A stretch of DNA of 64,000 nt, taken from Streptomyces harbinensis (GTDB lineage Bacteria; Actinomycetota; Actinomycetes; Streptomycetales; Streptomycetaceae). Below the pieces are notes generated by a model. The model saw only the letters and a program-made list of their open reading frames with translations, was not told the DNA's origin and did no database searches. The position numbers and the translations under genes are program-made. The DNA is taken from the NCBI RefSeq assembly GCF_900116145.1, contig NZ_FPAB01000002.1, forward strand, positions 124,001-188,000, in the 5' to 3' direction. Of this stretch, positions 7,650 to 15,362 are shown piece by piece (within the stretch, counting starts at the first letter, position 1; each line of letters starts with the position of its first letter).

Positions 7650-8441
7650 TCAGCCCACCTGGATGGAGCGCTTGGCCAGCCCGCCCCAGAAGCCGTCGAT
7701 CACCGTGCGCTGGCCGGTGAGCTGGTCCTCGCCCGCGCCCAGCGTCACGAACAGCGGTGCGAAGTGCTCCGTCCTGGGGTGGGCGATCCGCCCGGACGGG
7801 GACGCGTGCTCGAAGTCGAGCAGCGCGTCGATGTCCCCGGTGCGCAGCGCCTCCTCGCCCCAGGCGTCGAACTCCTTCGACCACCCCGGCGCGTCCTGGG
7901 GCGAACTGCCCCAGCTGAACCCGCTCAGATTGTGGGTGAAGAAGCCGCTGCCGACGATCAGCACGCCCTCGTCCCGCAGCGGCGCCAGGCGCCGGCCCAG
8001 CGCCAGCAGCCGCTGCGGTTCGAGGGTGGGCATGGAGATCTGGAGCACCGGGATGTCCGCCTCCGGGTACATCTCCTTCAGCGGTACGTACGCCCCGTGG
8101 TCCAGGCCGCGCGCCGGATCCTCGTGCACCGGGGTGCCGGGGGCGCCGGTCAGGGCGCGGACCCGAGCGGCGAGTTCCGGGGCGCCGGGCGCCGGATAGG
8201 TCACCCGGTAGTAGTGCTCGGGGAAGCCCCAGAAGTCGTACATCAGCGGCACCGGGTGGGTGGCGCCGATGGTGAGCGGTGCCGACTCCCAGTGCGCGGA
8301 GACGATGAGGATCGCCCGGGGGCGGGGGAGTGCGGCCGACCACCGGGCCAGCTGCCGGGTCCACAGGGCGTCGTCGGCCAGCGGGGGCGCGCCGTGGCTG
8401 AGGTACAGCACGGGCATCCGGTCAGTGGCGGGGGCGGTCAT
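7650..8441 (-). CDS. Extradiol ring-cleavage dioxygenase, DODA/YgiD type (LigB superfamily)
   Basis: A 263-residue class III extradiol dioxygenase-like protein. The N-terminal YLSHGAP (His16) and later DHGAYVPL and FFTHNLSG segments carry the histidines that bind the metal in this family, which cleaves catechols such as DOPA. The length matches YgiD/4,5-DOPA dioxygenases. The ATG follows GAAGGAGTGGAG. It is 44 bp downstream of the DoxX-like gene on the same strand; both lie behind a MarR-controlled divergent promoter. This arrangement recalls quinone/catechol-stress operons such as those controlled by MhqR, so a role in catechol or quinone detoxification is a reasonable inference. Confidence 0.8.
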   Translation of the reverse strand: MTAPATDRMPVLYLSHGAPPLADDALWTRQLARWSAALPRPRAILIVSAHWESAPLTIGATHPVPLMYDFWGFPEHYYRVTYPAPGAPELAARVRALTGAPGTPVHEDPARGLDHGAYVPLKEMYPEADIPVLQISMPTLEPQRLLALGRRLAPLRDEGVLIVGSGFFTHNLSGFSWGSSPQDAPGWSKEFDAWGEEALRTGDIDALLDFEHASPSGRIAHPRTEHFAPLFVTLGAGEDQLTGQRTVIDGFWGGLAKRSIQVG

Positions 8442-8485
8442 GGCACTCCACTCCTTCGGGAGGTGAATCCGGTCCGGTCGGACCG

Positions 8486-9034
8486 TCAGTTGCGGATCAG
8501 CAGGGTGACGCCCGCGACCACCAGGGCCAGCGCCAGCGCGGCGAGACCGTGGGTCAGCCGGTGCTCGCGCACCTGGGCGGGCAGCGGGAGGACGTGGTCG
8601 ACCGCGTACCGGCCCGGCCCGGAGAGGGTCAGCGCGACGGCGGCGAGGCCGAGGACCAGCGGCAGTTCGAAGCCGCCGAGGAACGGGTCGTCCCAGTGCG
8701 CGGAGACGATGACGTTGATCATGGTGCCCACGATCGCCGCGCCCGCCAGCGGGGTGAGCAGACCGAGGGCGAGACCGAGGCCGCCGAGGGTTTCCGAGAG
8801 GCCGGCGACGAGGGCCATGGTGCTGCCGGAGGGGTAGCCGAGGAACTCGAAGAACTGGCCGGTGCCGTCCAGCCCGCCGCCGTCGAACCAGCCGAACAGC
8901 TTCTGCGTGCCGTGCGCGGCCATCGTCAGGCCGACGGCCAGGCGCAGCACGAGCAGGCCCAGGTCGGCGCCGGTGGGCGCGGTGCCGCCGCCGTCGAGGG
9001 CGGCGCGGGACGTCAGAGTCGTGGGGGAGGTCAT
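8486..9034 (-). CDS. DoxX family membrane protein
   Basis: A 182-residue protein with four hydrophobic helices. The motif LRLAVGLTMAAHGTQKLFGW at about residues 28-47 and the following FFEFLGYP and GLSETLGGLGLALGL are typical of DoxX. These proteins are linked to redox stress and quinone metabolism, but no defined reaction is known for most. I take the ATG at 9034, with GGAGAG 11 bp upstream; an in-frame ATG at 9052 is possible. It is first gene of a two-gene unit with the extradiol dioxygenase and is divergent from a MarR gene. Confidence 0.85.
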   Translation of the reverse strand: MTSPTTLTSRAALDGGGTAPTGADLGLLVLRLAVGLTMAAHGTQKLFGWFDGGGLDGTGQFFEFLGYPSGSTMALVAGLSETLGGLGLALGLLTPLAGAAIVGTMINVIVSAHWDDPFLGGFELPLVLGLAAVALTLSGPGRYAVDHVLPLPAQVREHRLTHGLAALALALVVAGVTLLIRN

Positions 9035-9067
9035 AGGTGAAGGTCTCTCCATGTCGACGGTGTCATC

Positions 9068-9121
9068 GTTCAAATTCGAACCACGTGTCCCGGAGCGTAC
9101 AGGAGAGGTTCGAATTTGAAC
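9068..9121. promoter_or_regulatory. Twin MarR operators in divergent promoter
   Basis: Two 15-bp elements, GTTCAAATTCGAACC (9068-9082) and GGTTCGAATTTGAAC (9107-9121), are exact reverse complements of each other, and each is itself a near-perfect palindrome (TTCRAATTYGAA). They lie between the DoxX and MarR starts and overlap where both promoters must be. The AT-rich cores stand out from the surrounding sequence. Almost certainly the binding sites of the adjacent MarR protein. Confidence 0.85.
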
Positions 9122-9140
9122 AACAACGTAGTATGGAGAT

Positions 9141-9614
9141 ATGGCGAAGACGCGATGGCTGGACGAGCAGGAGATGGCTGCCTGGATTGCCTTCCTCGAA
9201 GTGAGCCACCGGGTCTTCCGCTCCGTGGAGGCCCAGCTCAAGGAGGACGAAGGGCTCTCCCACGCCCAGTACGAGATCCTGGTGAAGCTCTCCGCCGCCG
9301 GTGAGGCCGGACTGCGGATGACGGTCCTGGCCGACTCGCTCATCACCCCCAAGAGCGGGCTCACCTACCAGGTCGGCCGGCTGGAGCAGAGCGGCCTGGT
9401 CACCCGAACGGCCTGCGACTCCGACGTACGCGGCGTCACCGCCCGCATCACCCCCCGCGGCCTGGACGTCCTGCGGGCGGCGGCCCCCGGCCATGTGGCA
9501 CGGGTGCGCGAGGTGCTGATCGACCTCATGGACCGGCCCCAGCTGCTCGCCCTGGCCGACGCGCTGGGCACCGTCAACGGGCGGCTGCGCGAGGGCACGG
9601 GCGGCACCGCGTAG
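9141..9614 (+). CDS. MarR family transcriptional regulator
   Basis: A 157-residue MarR protein. The winged helix covers about residues 40-110: LSHAQYEILVKLSAAGEAGL, then the recognition region LADSLITPKSGLTYQVGRLE and a wing with TRTACDSDVRGVTARITPRG. A single Cys near residue 93, in the wing just before the conserved SDxRG, could serve as a redox sensor, as in some quinone-responsive MarR proteins, but that is speculation. ATG with GGAGAT 3-8 bp upstream. It sits 20 bp from twin palindromes shared with the divergent DoxX/dioxygenase pair, which it should repress. Confidence 0.88.
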   Translation: MAKTRWLDEQEMAAWIAFLEVSHRVFRSVEAQLKEDEGLSHAQYEILVKLSAAGEAGLRMTVLADSLITPKSGLTYQVGRLEQSGLVTRTACDSDVRGVTARITPRGLDVLRAAAPGHVARVREVLIDLMDRPQLLALADALGTVNGRLREGTGGTA

Positions 9615-9697
9615 CGCGCCGCGCCGGGCCGGGCGCCCGGGACGGCCCGCCGCCGGTGGCCGCCCCGGTGAGCGGGCGACGGGAGAGAATGACCGGC

Positions 9698-10072
9698 GTG
9701 AAGATCGTCATCGACGCCGACTCGGCCACCGCCCCCTTCGAGCAGCTGCGCGCCCAGATCGCCGGCCAGGCCCACGACGGCACCCTGCCCACCGGACACC
9801 GGCTGCCCACCGTGCGCGGCCTCGCCGAACAGCTCGGCCTCGCCGCCAACACGGTGGCCAAGGCCTACCGGGCCCTGGAGAGCGACGGGGTGATCGAGAC
9901 CCGGGGCCGCAACGGCACCTTCGTCGCCGCCGCCGGGGACGCCGCCGCGCGCGAGGCAGCGGCGGCGGCCCTGGACTTCGCCCGGCGCGCCCGGCGGCTC
10001 GGCCTGGACCGGGACGCCGCCCTGGCCGCCGCGCACGAGGCGGTGCGCGCCGCGTACGACGAGAGCCGGTAG
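9698..10072 (+). CDS. Small GntR family regulator (YtrA-like)
   Basis: A 124-residue regulator: an N-terminal GntR winged helix (about 10-75, with PTVRGLAEQLGLAANTVAKA as the helix-turn-helix) and a short helical tail without a FadR or UTRA ligand domain, the layout of the YtrA subfamily. YtrA members usually control ABC transporters, but none adjoins this gene. The GTG at 9698 is 10 bp after GGGAGAG; the ATG at 9689 is too close to that site. It follows the MarR gene by 83 bp on the same strand and may be co-transcribed with it. Confidence 0.82.
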   Translation: MKIVIDADSATAPFEQLRAQIAGQAHDGTLPTGHRLPTVRGLAEQLGLAANTVAKAYRALESDGVIETRGRNGTFVAAAGDAAAREAAAAALDFARRARRLGLDRDAALAAAHEAVRAAYDESR

Positions 10073-10083
10073 CGGGGTACGAG

Positions 10084-10167
10084 CGGTCCGCCCCGGCGGG
10101 TCCGCCCGCCGCCCGCCCCGGCCGCTGCGGTCCGCCCCGGCGGGTCCGGCCGCCGCCCGCCCCGGCC
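10084..10167. repeat. Two-copy 44-bp GC-rich tandem repeat
   Basis: Two nearly identical units starting at 10084 and 10128, each opening CGGTCCGCCCCGGCGGGTCC, fill the gap between the convergent small GntR gene and the GH13 gene. One base differs in the first 40. Each unit contains GC-rich inverted segments and may act as a terminator. Not coding. Confidence 0.7.
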
Positions 10168-10175
10168 CCGTACCG

Positions 10176-11861
10176 CTAGACCGCCCGGGCACCCCCGCCC
10201 CACAGCCAGGCCGTCGTGTCCGGGGGCAGCTTGCCGGACTCGATGCGGTCACTGGACAGCAGCACGCCCCAGTTCTTCGGCAGCGGGTACGGCTCGGCGG
10301 AGAGGTTCACCACGCAGCGCAGCACCGCCGCCCGTTCGAAGGCCAGGATGTCCGGCGGCGTCTCCAGCCACCGCAGCGACTCGGCGGCGAACCCGCGCTG
10401 TCCGCGCCGCAGCCGCAGCGCCGACCGGTACAGCTCCAGCATGGAGCCGGGCGTACCGGACTGCCGCTGCGCCGTCCGCCCGTGCCACTCGCGCGGCTGC
10501 GGCAGCCACGGCTTGCTGCCGCGCGGCCCGAAGCCGAACGGCGCCTCCGTACCCGACCACGGCATCGGCACCCGGCAGCCGTCCCGGCCGCGCACCGTAC
10601 CGCCGGTGCGCTTCCACGTCGGGTCGCGCAGCAGGTCCTCGGGGAGGTCCTCGACCTCCCACAGGCCCAGTTCCTCGCCCTGGTACAGATACGCGTTCCC
10701 CGGCAGTGCCAGCATGAGCAGCGCCGCCGCGCGCGCCCGCCGGGTGCCCAGATCGTGGTCGGCGGGACCGGACACGGGGACGTCGTACCCGTGCTCCCCG
10801 AGCATCGTCGCGCTCCGGCCGTACCGGGTGACCTGGCGGGTGACGTCGTGGTTGGCCAGCACCCAGGTCGCCGGGGCGCCCACCGCCGCGTGCGAGGACA
10901 GATTGCGGTCGATGACCCGCCGCAGCGCCTCCGGCTCCCACGGCGCCGTCAGGAACGGGAAGTTGAACGCGGTGTGCAGTTCGTCGGCGCGCAGGTAGTT
11001 CGCCAGCCGCTCCTCGCGCACATGCGCCTCGGCGACGAACACCCGGTCACCGGCGTAACTGTCGGCGATCTTCCGCCATGTCTGGTAGATCTCGTGCACG
11101 CCGTCGTGGTCCCAGTGCGGATGCCCCTCGCGGTGCCGCTCGTGCTCGAACAGCATGCCCTCCGGGACCCCCAGGTCCGGCAGCGCCGGATCCTTGGCGA
11201 GACCGTGCGCCACATCGATGCGGAAGCCGTCCACGCCCCGGTCGAACCAGAAGCGCAGAATCGATTCGAACTCCGCGCGCACCTCGCGGCTCGCCCAGTT
11301 GAGGTCGGGTTGTTCGGGCGCGAACAGATGCAGGTACCACTGCCCGGGGGTGCCGTCCGGGTCGGTGGTCCTGGTCCAGGCGCTGCCGCCGAACCGGCTG
11401 CGCCAGTCGTTGGGCGGCAGCGATCCGTCCGGGCCGCGCCCGTCCCGGAAGTGGTAGCGGTCGCGCTCGGGCGAGCCGGGCGGCGCGGCCAGCGCCTCGG
11501 TGAACCAGGCGTGCTGGTCGGAGGTGTGGTTGGGCACGATGTCCAGCAGTACCCGGATGCCGTGCGCGTGCGCCTCGGCGATCATCTCCTCCGCCTCGGC
11601 CAGCGTGCCGAAGGACGGATCGATGCCCCGGTAGTCGGCGACGTCGTAGCCGCCGTCCTTCATGGGGGAGGGGTACCAGGGGGTGACCCAGACGGCGTCG
11701 ACGCCCAGCTCCTTCAGATAGGGGAGCCGGGCCCGCAGTCCGGCGATGTCGCCGATGCCGTCGCCGTTGCCGTCGGCGAAGCTGCGGATGTAGACCTGAT
11801 AGCTGACGGCCGTACGCCACCAGGGCGTGGCCGGTGTCCGGTGAATACGGGTGCGGGGCAC
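10176..11861 (-). CDS. GH13 alpha-glucosidase / oligosaccharide hydrolase
   Basis: A 561-residue glycoside hydrolase family 13 enzyme. It has the four family regions: DIVPNHTS, GFRIDVAHG (nucleophile Asp near 214), VFVAEAHV (acid/base Glu near 277) and LANHDVTR (stabilising Asp near 341), plus the calcium-site-like DGNGDGIGD near the start. There is no signal peptide, so it acts in the cytoplasm on imported oligosaccharides, in line with oligo-1,6-glucosidase or alpha-glucosidase function. GTG start with GGAAG 5 bp upstream. It lies 54 bp downstream of a LacI regulator on the same strand. The sugar transporter that usually accompanies such a pair is absent. Confidence 0.88.
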   Translation of the reverse strand: MPRTRIHRTPATPWWRTAVSYQVYIRSFADGNGDGIGDIAGLRARLPYLKELGVDAVWVTPWYPSPMKDGGYDVADYRGIDPSFGTLAEAEEMIAEAHAHGIRVLLDIVPNHTSDQHAWFTEALAAPPGSPERDRYHFRDGRGPDGSLPPNDWRSRFGGSAWTRTTDPDGTPGQWYLHLFAPEQPDLNWASREVRAEFESILRFWFDRGVDGFRIDVAHGLAKDPALPDLGVPEGMLFEHERHREGHPHWDHDGVHEIYQTWRKIADSYAGDRVFVAEAHVREERLANYLRADELHTAFNFPFLTAPWEPEALRRVIDRNLSSHAAVGAPATWVLANHDVTRQVTRYGRSATMLGEHGYDVPVSGPADHDLGTRRARAAALLMLALPGNAYLYQGEELGLWEVEDLPEDLLRDPTWKRTGGTVRGRDGCRVPMPWSGTEAPFGFGPRGSKPWLPQPREWHGRTAQRQSGTPGSMLELYRSALRLRRGQRGFAAESLRWLETPPDILAFERAAVLRCVVNLSAEPYPLPKNWGVLLSSDRIESGKLPPDTTAWLWGGGARAV

Positions 11862-11915
11862 GTATCTTCCATTCCTCTTGCGAGTTGACCCTGGGAGATG
11901 CGCGGCTTCAGCGGC

Positions 11916-13091
11916 TCACCGCGCGGTGGTGCGGGTGTGCTGGTCCGGGAGCCGGTCGTACGCCGTACCGTCCCGGGGTGCCGGCGGCTCCGCCGCACGG
12001 CCGGGGTGTCCGGGGCGGTCGGGGTGCCCGGCGCCCTCGGGTCGGTCGGGAAGTCCGGGATGGTCCCGGCTGGTCCGGGGGCCGGCCACACGGGCCGCTC
12101 CGGTGGTGCCCCGGACCACGAGCCGGGTGGGCACCACCACCTCGGCGGGCTCCTCGCTCGCCCCGGACAGCGCGTCCAGGATCTGGCGGGCGAGCAGCTC
12201 CCCCTGGTGGGTTACGGGCTGGGCAATGGTCGTGAGGTTCAGCAGCTCGGCCGTCTCGTGGTCGTCGAACCCGATGACCGAGACATCGTCGGGGGCCCGC
12301 AGGCCCATTCTGGTCAGGGTGCGCAGCGCGCCGAACGCCATCAGATCGGACTCGGCGAACACGGCGGTCGGCGGATCGGGCAGGCTCAGCAGCCGGGCCA
12401 TCGCGGAGGCGCCCTCCTCGATGCCGAAGTTGCCCGGTGCCTCCAGATCCGGCTCGTACGGGATGCCGGCCTCGGCCAGCACCGAACGGTAGGCGTGCTC
12501 ACGGACGATGGGTGTGGTGAAGCCCCGGGGATCACCGAGCGCCCCGGTGATCATCCCGATCCGCCGGTGCCCGAGATTGATCAGATGGCGCACCGCCGTG
12601 GTGGCGCCCTGGGCGTTGTCGATGGAGACGTGCCAGCAGCCCGGCACGCGGGTGCCGAGGACGGCCACCGGGACCTCCATGGAGACCAGCGCGTCGGACT
12701 CCGCCGCCGACAGCGGGAGATTGAGGACGATGAGCGCGTCCACCCGGCGGCGCAGCGGCATCCGGGCGAAGAACCGTTCATGGACGCGGGCGTCGCCCAG
12801 GTTGTACAGCAGCAGATCCAGGTCGTTGGCGCGCAGCACCGAGTCGATGCCGGAGAGCACCTGGCTGTAGAACCACCGGTTGACGAACGGCAGTACGACG
12901 CCGATGGTGCCGGTCCGGCCCGAGGCGAGGCTGGAGGCGTGCGGGGAGATCGCGTACGACAGCTCCTCGGCCGCCCGCAGCACCCGTTCCCGGGTCACCT
13001 CGGACACGTTCGGCAGCCCGCGCAGCGCGCGCGAGACGGTGGCCGTGGACACCTTCGCGCGTTTGGCGACATCGATGATGCTCGCGGCCAT
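11916..13091 (-). CDS. LacI family sugar-responsive regulator
   Basis: A 391-residue LacI-type repressor. The N-terminal headpiece IIDVAKRAKVSTATVSRALR is followed by a hinge and a periplasmic-binding-protein-like effector domain (about 60-335; IGMITG, GFDDHETAELL). The last 50 residues are a Pro/Asp/Arg-rich tail beyond the normal LacI end and are probably disordered. Upstream are two LacI-style palindromes that fit this headpiece, so autoregulation with the downstream GH13 gene is likely. The effector is presumably an alpha-glucoside, by context only. Confidence 0.88.
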   Translation of the reverse strand: MAASIIDVAKRAKVSTATVSRALRGLPNVSEVTRERVLRAAEELSYAISPHASSLASGRTGTIGVVLPFVNRWFYSQVLSGIDSVLRANDLDLLLYNLGDARVHERFFARMPLRRRVDALIVLNLPLSAAESDALVSMEVPVAVLGTRVPGCWHVSIDNAQGATTAVRHLINLGHRRIGMITGALGDPRGFTTPIVREHAYRSVLAEAGIPYEPDLEAPGNFGIEEGASAMARLLSLPDPPTAVFAESDLMAFGALRTLTRMGLRAPDDVSVIGFDDHETAELLNLTTIAQPVTHQGELLARQILDALSGASEEPAEVVVPTRLVVRGTTGAARVAGPRTSRDHPGLPDRPEGAGHPDRPGHPGRAAEPPAPRDGTAYDRLPDQHTRTTAR

Positions 13092-13153
13092 ACGCTCTGC
13101 TGACCCTCCGTTCGCTGCGACGAGAGCGAACGTAGCGCCGGTCACGGAGTGAG

Positions 13154-13167
13154 TGCAATCGTTTACA
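13154..13167. promoter_or_regulatory. LacI-type operator (proximal)
   Basis: TGCAATCGTTTACA: a 14-bp near-palindrome with the central CG typical of LacI/CcpA-like sites, 63 bp before the LacI start codon. It shares the consensus TGYAAnCGnKTACA with a second copy about 98 bp away. Confidence 0.65.
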
Positions 13168-13251
13168 TGAAAAGATCTTCGATATGCGCCAGTTCCCGCC
13201 GCACCCGGTGATCCACTCGCCAAAACAGCTGGTGGCGGCCGTGAAAGGCGA

Positions 13252-13265
13252 TGTAAGCGTGTACA
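13252..13265. promoter_or_regulatory. LacI-type operator (distal)
   Basis: TGTAAGCGTGTACA: second copy of the LacI-style palindrome, 98 bp from the first (centre to centre). Two such sites could support looping. Confidence 0.6.
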
Positions 13266-13289
13266 TGCGGAGGCGGTGGCACACCGGTG

Positions 13290-13314
13290 GCCGGGCCGGA
13301 TGACCCGGCCCGGC
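13290..13314. terminator. Hairpin terminator after secreted-protein gene
   Basis: A perfect 10-bp stem, GCCGGGCCGG and CCGGCCCGGC with a 5-nt loop, lies 47 bp downstream of the leftward secreted-protein gene and before the LacI promoter region. Confidence 0.6.
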
Positions 13315-13360
13315 ACGGTGAGGAGTGGCCAAAAACGTACGCTCCCGGCCGCCCTGACGA

Positions 13361-13981
13361 TCAGCCGCCGAGCTTGGTCAGGGCGATCGCGGTGGTCTCC
13401 TTGAACGCGGACACCGGGGCGTCGGACAGCCGGCCCATCTCGCCCCAGCCGACGACGGTCACGGTGTCCCCGCTGCGCCCGACGCCGAACAGGTTCAGCC
13501 CGAGCCCCGCCTGCTGCGGCGCGGTGTGCACCCCGAACACCCGGGCGCCGTCGCCGGCCTCCACGGTGCCGAAGTCGTCCCAGCCGGCCGTCGCGCCCGG
13601 GTTCTCGCGCAGCCAGTCGGCGGCGCAGTCCGCCACCGCGTCGGCGAGTCCTGCGGCCAGCGCCTGCGCCTCGGCGGCGCTGCCGGTCTCGACCACGAGC
13701 TGGTGGGCCGTGGTGTCGACGTCGGTGTAGTAGTCCCGGCTCCAGGTCCCGCCGGCCGGCAGCTCCACGTCCCCCAGACAGAACTGCGGCAGCTCCGGCG
13801 CGCCCTGCCGGATGTCCTGCGCGAACCAGTCGGAGCTCTGGTGCGGCGGCAGGTCGCCGGTCTCCAGGAACGCCGGCGCCTGGCCGGCCGCCGTCGCGGC
13901 GCCCGCCGACGACAGCGTGAGCGCCGCCAGCGCGGCGAGCGCGCCGGCCGCCACGGCGGTACGGGTGCGGGTGAGTCGCAT
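13361..13981 (-). CDS. Secreted protein of unknown function (PknH-C-like sensor fold possible)
   Basis: A 206-residue exported protein. An Arg/Thr-rich start, an Ala/Leu hydrophobic stretch and an ATAAG-type cleavage region near residue 32 make a clear signal peptide. The mature part has two Cys (near 68 and 117) that could pair, and a central HQLVVETGSAAEAQALAAGL segment with alternating strands and helix. This resembles the extracellular PknH C-terminal/sensor-domain family, but I am not certain. It is transcribed alone and divergent from an XRE-type membrane protein. Confidence 0.6.
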   Translation of the reverse strand: MRLTRTRTAVAAGALAALAALTLSSAGAATAAGQAPAFLETGDLPPHQSSDWFAQDIRQGAPELPQFCLGDVELPAGGTWSRDYYTDVDTTAHQLVVETGSAAEAQALAAGLADAVADCAADWLRENPGATAGWDDFGTVEAGDGARVFGVHTAPQQAGLGLNLFGVGRSGDTVTVVGWGEMGRLSDAPVSAFKETTAIALTKLGG

Positions 13982-14064
13982 GGGAGTGCCCCCCTCGAAG
14001 TGGTGTGCAGCTGAACGCTCCGAGCCTCCGCCGCGCCCCGCCGCCCCGGCAACGCTTCGAGCAC

Positions 14065-14135
14065 GTTCCGGGACGCCGGAACCGTTCCACCCCCCTTGAC
14101 GTGGGACGATGCGGGGACCTGGAACGGTGGAACGG
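14065..14135. promoter_or_regulatory. Clustered GGAAC/GTTCC motifs in divergent promoter
   Basis: Five copies of GGAAC or its complement occur within 71 bp: GTTCCGG-GACG-CCGGAAC (14065-14082) is a perfect inverted repeat, CCGTTCCACC (14082-14091) pairs exactly with GGTGGAACGG (14126-14135), and TGGAACGG is directly repeated at 14120 and 14128. A TTGACG at 14096 may be a -35 element. Likely an operator array for a regulator of the following XRE-type gene or its divergent neighbour. Confidence 0.55.
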
Positions 14136-14155
14136 GACGGCAACAGGGGGCGGGC

Positions 14156-15292
14156 ATGGCGGAAGACGACGCACCGGCACGGGAATTCGCCGAAGGGCTG
14201 CGGGCGCTCAGGGAACGCTCCGGGCTGAGCTTCGGCACTCTCTCCAGGCGGCTGCACCTGAGCACCTCGACCCTGCACCGCTACTGCTCGGGGGCCACGC
14301 TGCCGCAGGAGTTCACCCCGGCCGACCGGCTGGCGCGGGCCTGCGGGGCGAGCGAGGAGGAGCGGCGGCGGCTGCACCGGCTGTGGCTGCTGGCCGACGC
14401 GCGGCGGGCGGACACGGCGGCCAGGCGCGCCCCCGGCGCGGCAGCCGCCGCCACGCCGGAGCCCGAACCGGAGCCCGAACCGGAGCCCGAACCGGCTCCC
14501 GCTCCCGCGCCCGCGCCCACACCCCCGCCCGCGCCCACACCCCCGCCCGCGCCGACCGCCCGCCGGTCCTTCCCCTGGCGGCTGACGGTGGGGCTGGCCG
14601 CGCTGCTGCTCGCCGCCGTCCTGACCGTGGACGCGGCGGGCCGGGCGGAGGCGGACCCGGCCGCCGCGGAAGCGGCACCGCTCACCTGGACCGTCCGCTC
14701 CCACCTGTGGGCCTTCGGCTGCGGCCACACCTATCTGATCGACGCCCCGCCCGGGGACGTCCCGGCGCCCCCGGTGGCCCAGGACGCGCGGCGCTGGTCG
14801 GCCGAGCGGGGCGGGGTGCACGGCGACGCCGCCATCGTCGAGATCACCCTGACCCCGGAGCCGGACGGCGCCCCCGTCGTGGTCGAGGCCGCCCACATCC
14901 GGGTCGCCGAGCGCCGCGAGCCGCTGCCCTGGCCCGCCTACCGGATGGACAACGGCTGCGGCGGCTCGCTGACCCCGGCCGCGTTCACCGTCGACCTGGA
15001 CGCGGACCGGCCGCTGGCCCACCCGGTCCCCGGCAGCGACGCGGCCACCGGCGAGGACTTCCCGGCCCCGCGACTGCCGTTCGCGCTGGACACCGCGGAA
15101 CCGCTGCTGCTGCGTTTCGAGGTCCGGGCCGCCACCGGAGACGTCGACTGGTCGGTCGACCTGGACTGGAGCAGCGGCGACCGCGCCGGCACGCTCCGCG
15201 TCGACGACGCCGGCCGGCCCTTCCGCACCAGCGCGGCCACCGGACCGCTGTACGTCCACGACGTGCTGTCCGGGGAGTGGCAGCCGCAGTAG
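14156..15292 (+). CDS. XRE-type HTH membrane protein with extracytoplasmic domain
   Basis: A 378-residue single-pass protein. Residues 8-75 form a Xre-like helix-turn-helix (LSFGTLSRRLHLSTSTLHRY). A linker of Glu-Pro then Ala-Pro and Pro-Pro repeats (about 100-140) leads to one transmembrane helix (about 145-163). The remaining 215 residues should be outside the cell, with three Cys and no family I recognise. The layout, cytoplasmic HTH joined to an external domain, is common in Streptomyces and suggests transmembrane signalling to DNA or a morphogenesis role. ATG with AGGGGG upstream. It lies beside an array of GGAAC motifs that it could bind. Confidence 0.7.
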   Translation: MAEDDAPAREFAEGLRALRERSGLSFGTLSRRLHLSTSTLHRYCSGATLPQEFTPADRLARACGASEEERRRLHRLWLLADARRADTAARRAPGAAAAATPEPEPEPEPEPEPAPAPAPAPTPPPAPTPPPAPTARRSFPWRLTVGLAALLLAAVLTVDAAGRAEADPAAAEAAPLTWTVRSHLWAFGCGHTYLIDAPPGDVPAPPVAQDARRWSAERGGVHGDAAIVEITLTPEPDGAPVVVEAAHIRVAERREPLPWPAYRMDNGCGGSLTPAAFTVDLDADRPLAHPVPGSDAATGEDFPAPRLPFALDTAEPLLLRFEVRAATGDVDWSVDLDWSSGDRAGTLRVDDAGRPFRTSAATGPLYVHDVLSGEWQPQ

Positions 15293-15362
15293 CGGCCGGG
15301 GCCGCTCCCGCTTCACCGCACCGGGACCCCGGCCCGCTGCCCCGGTGCGGCAGGATCGGGGC

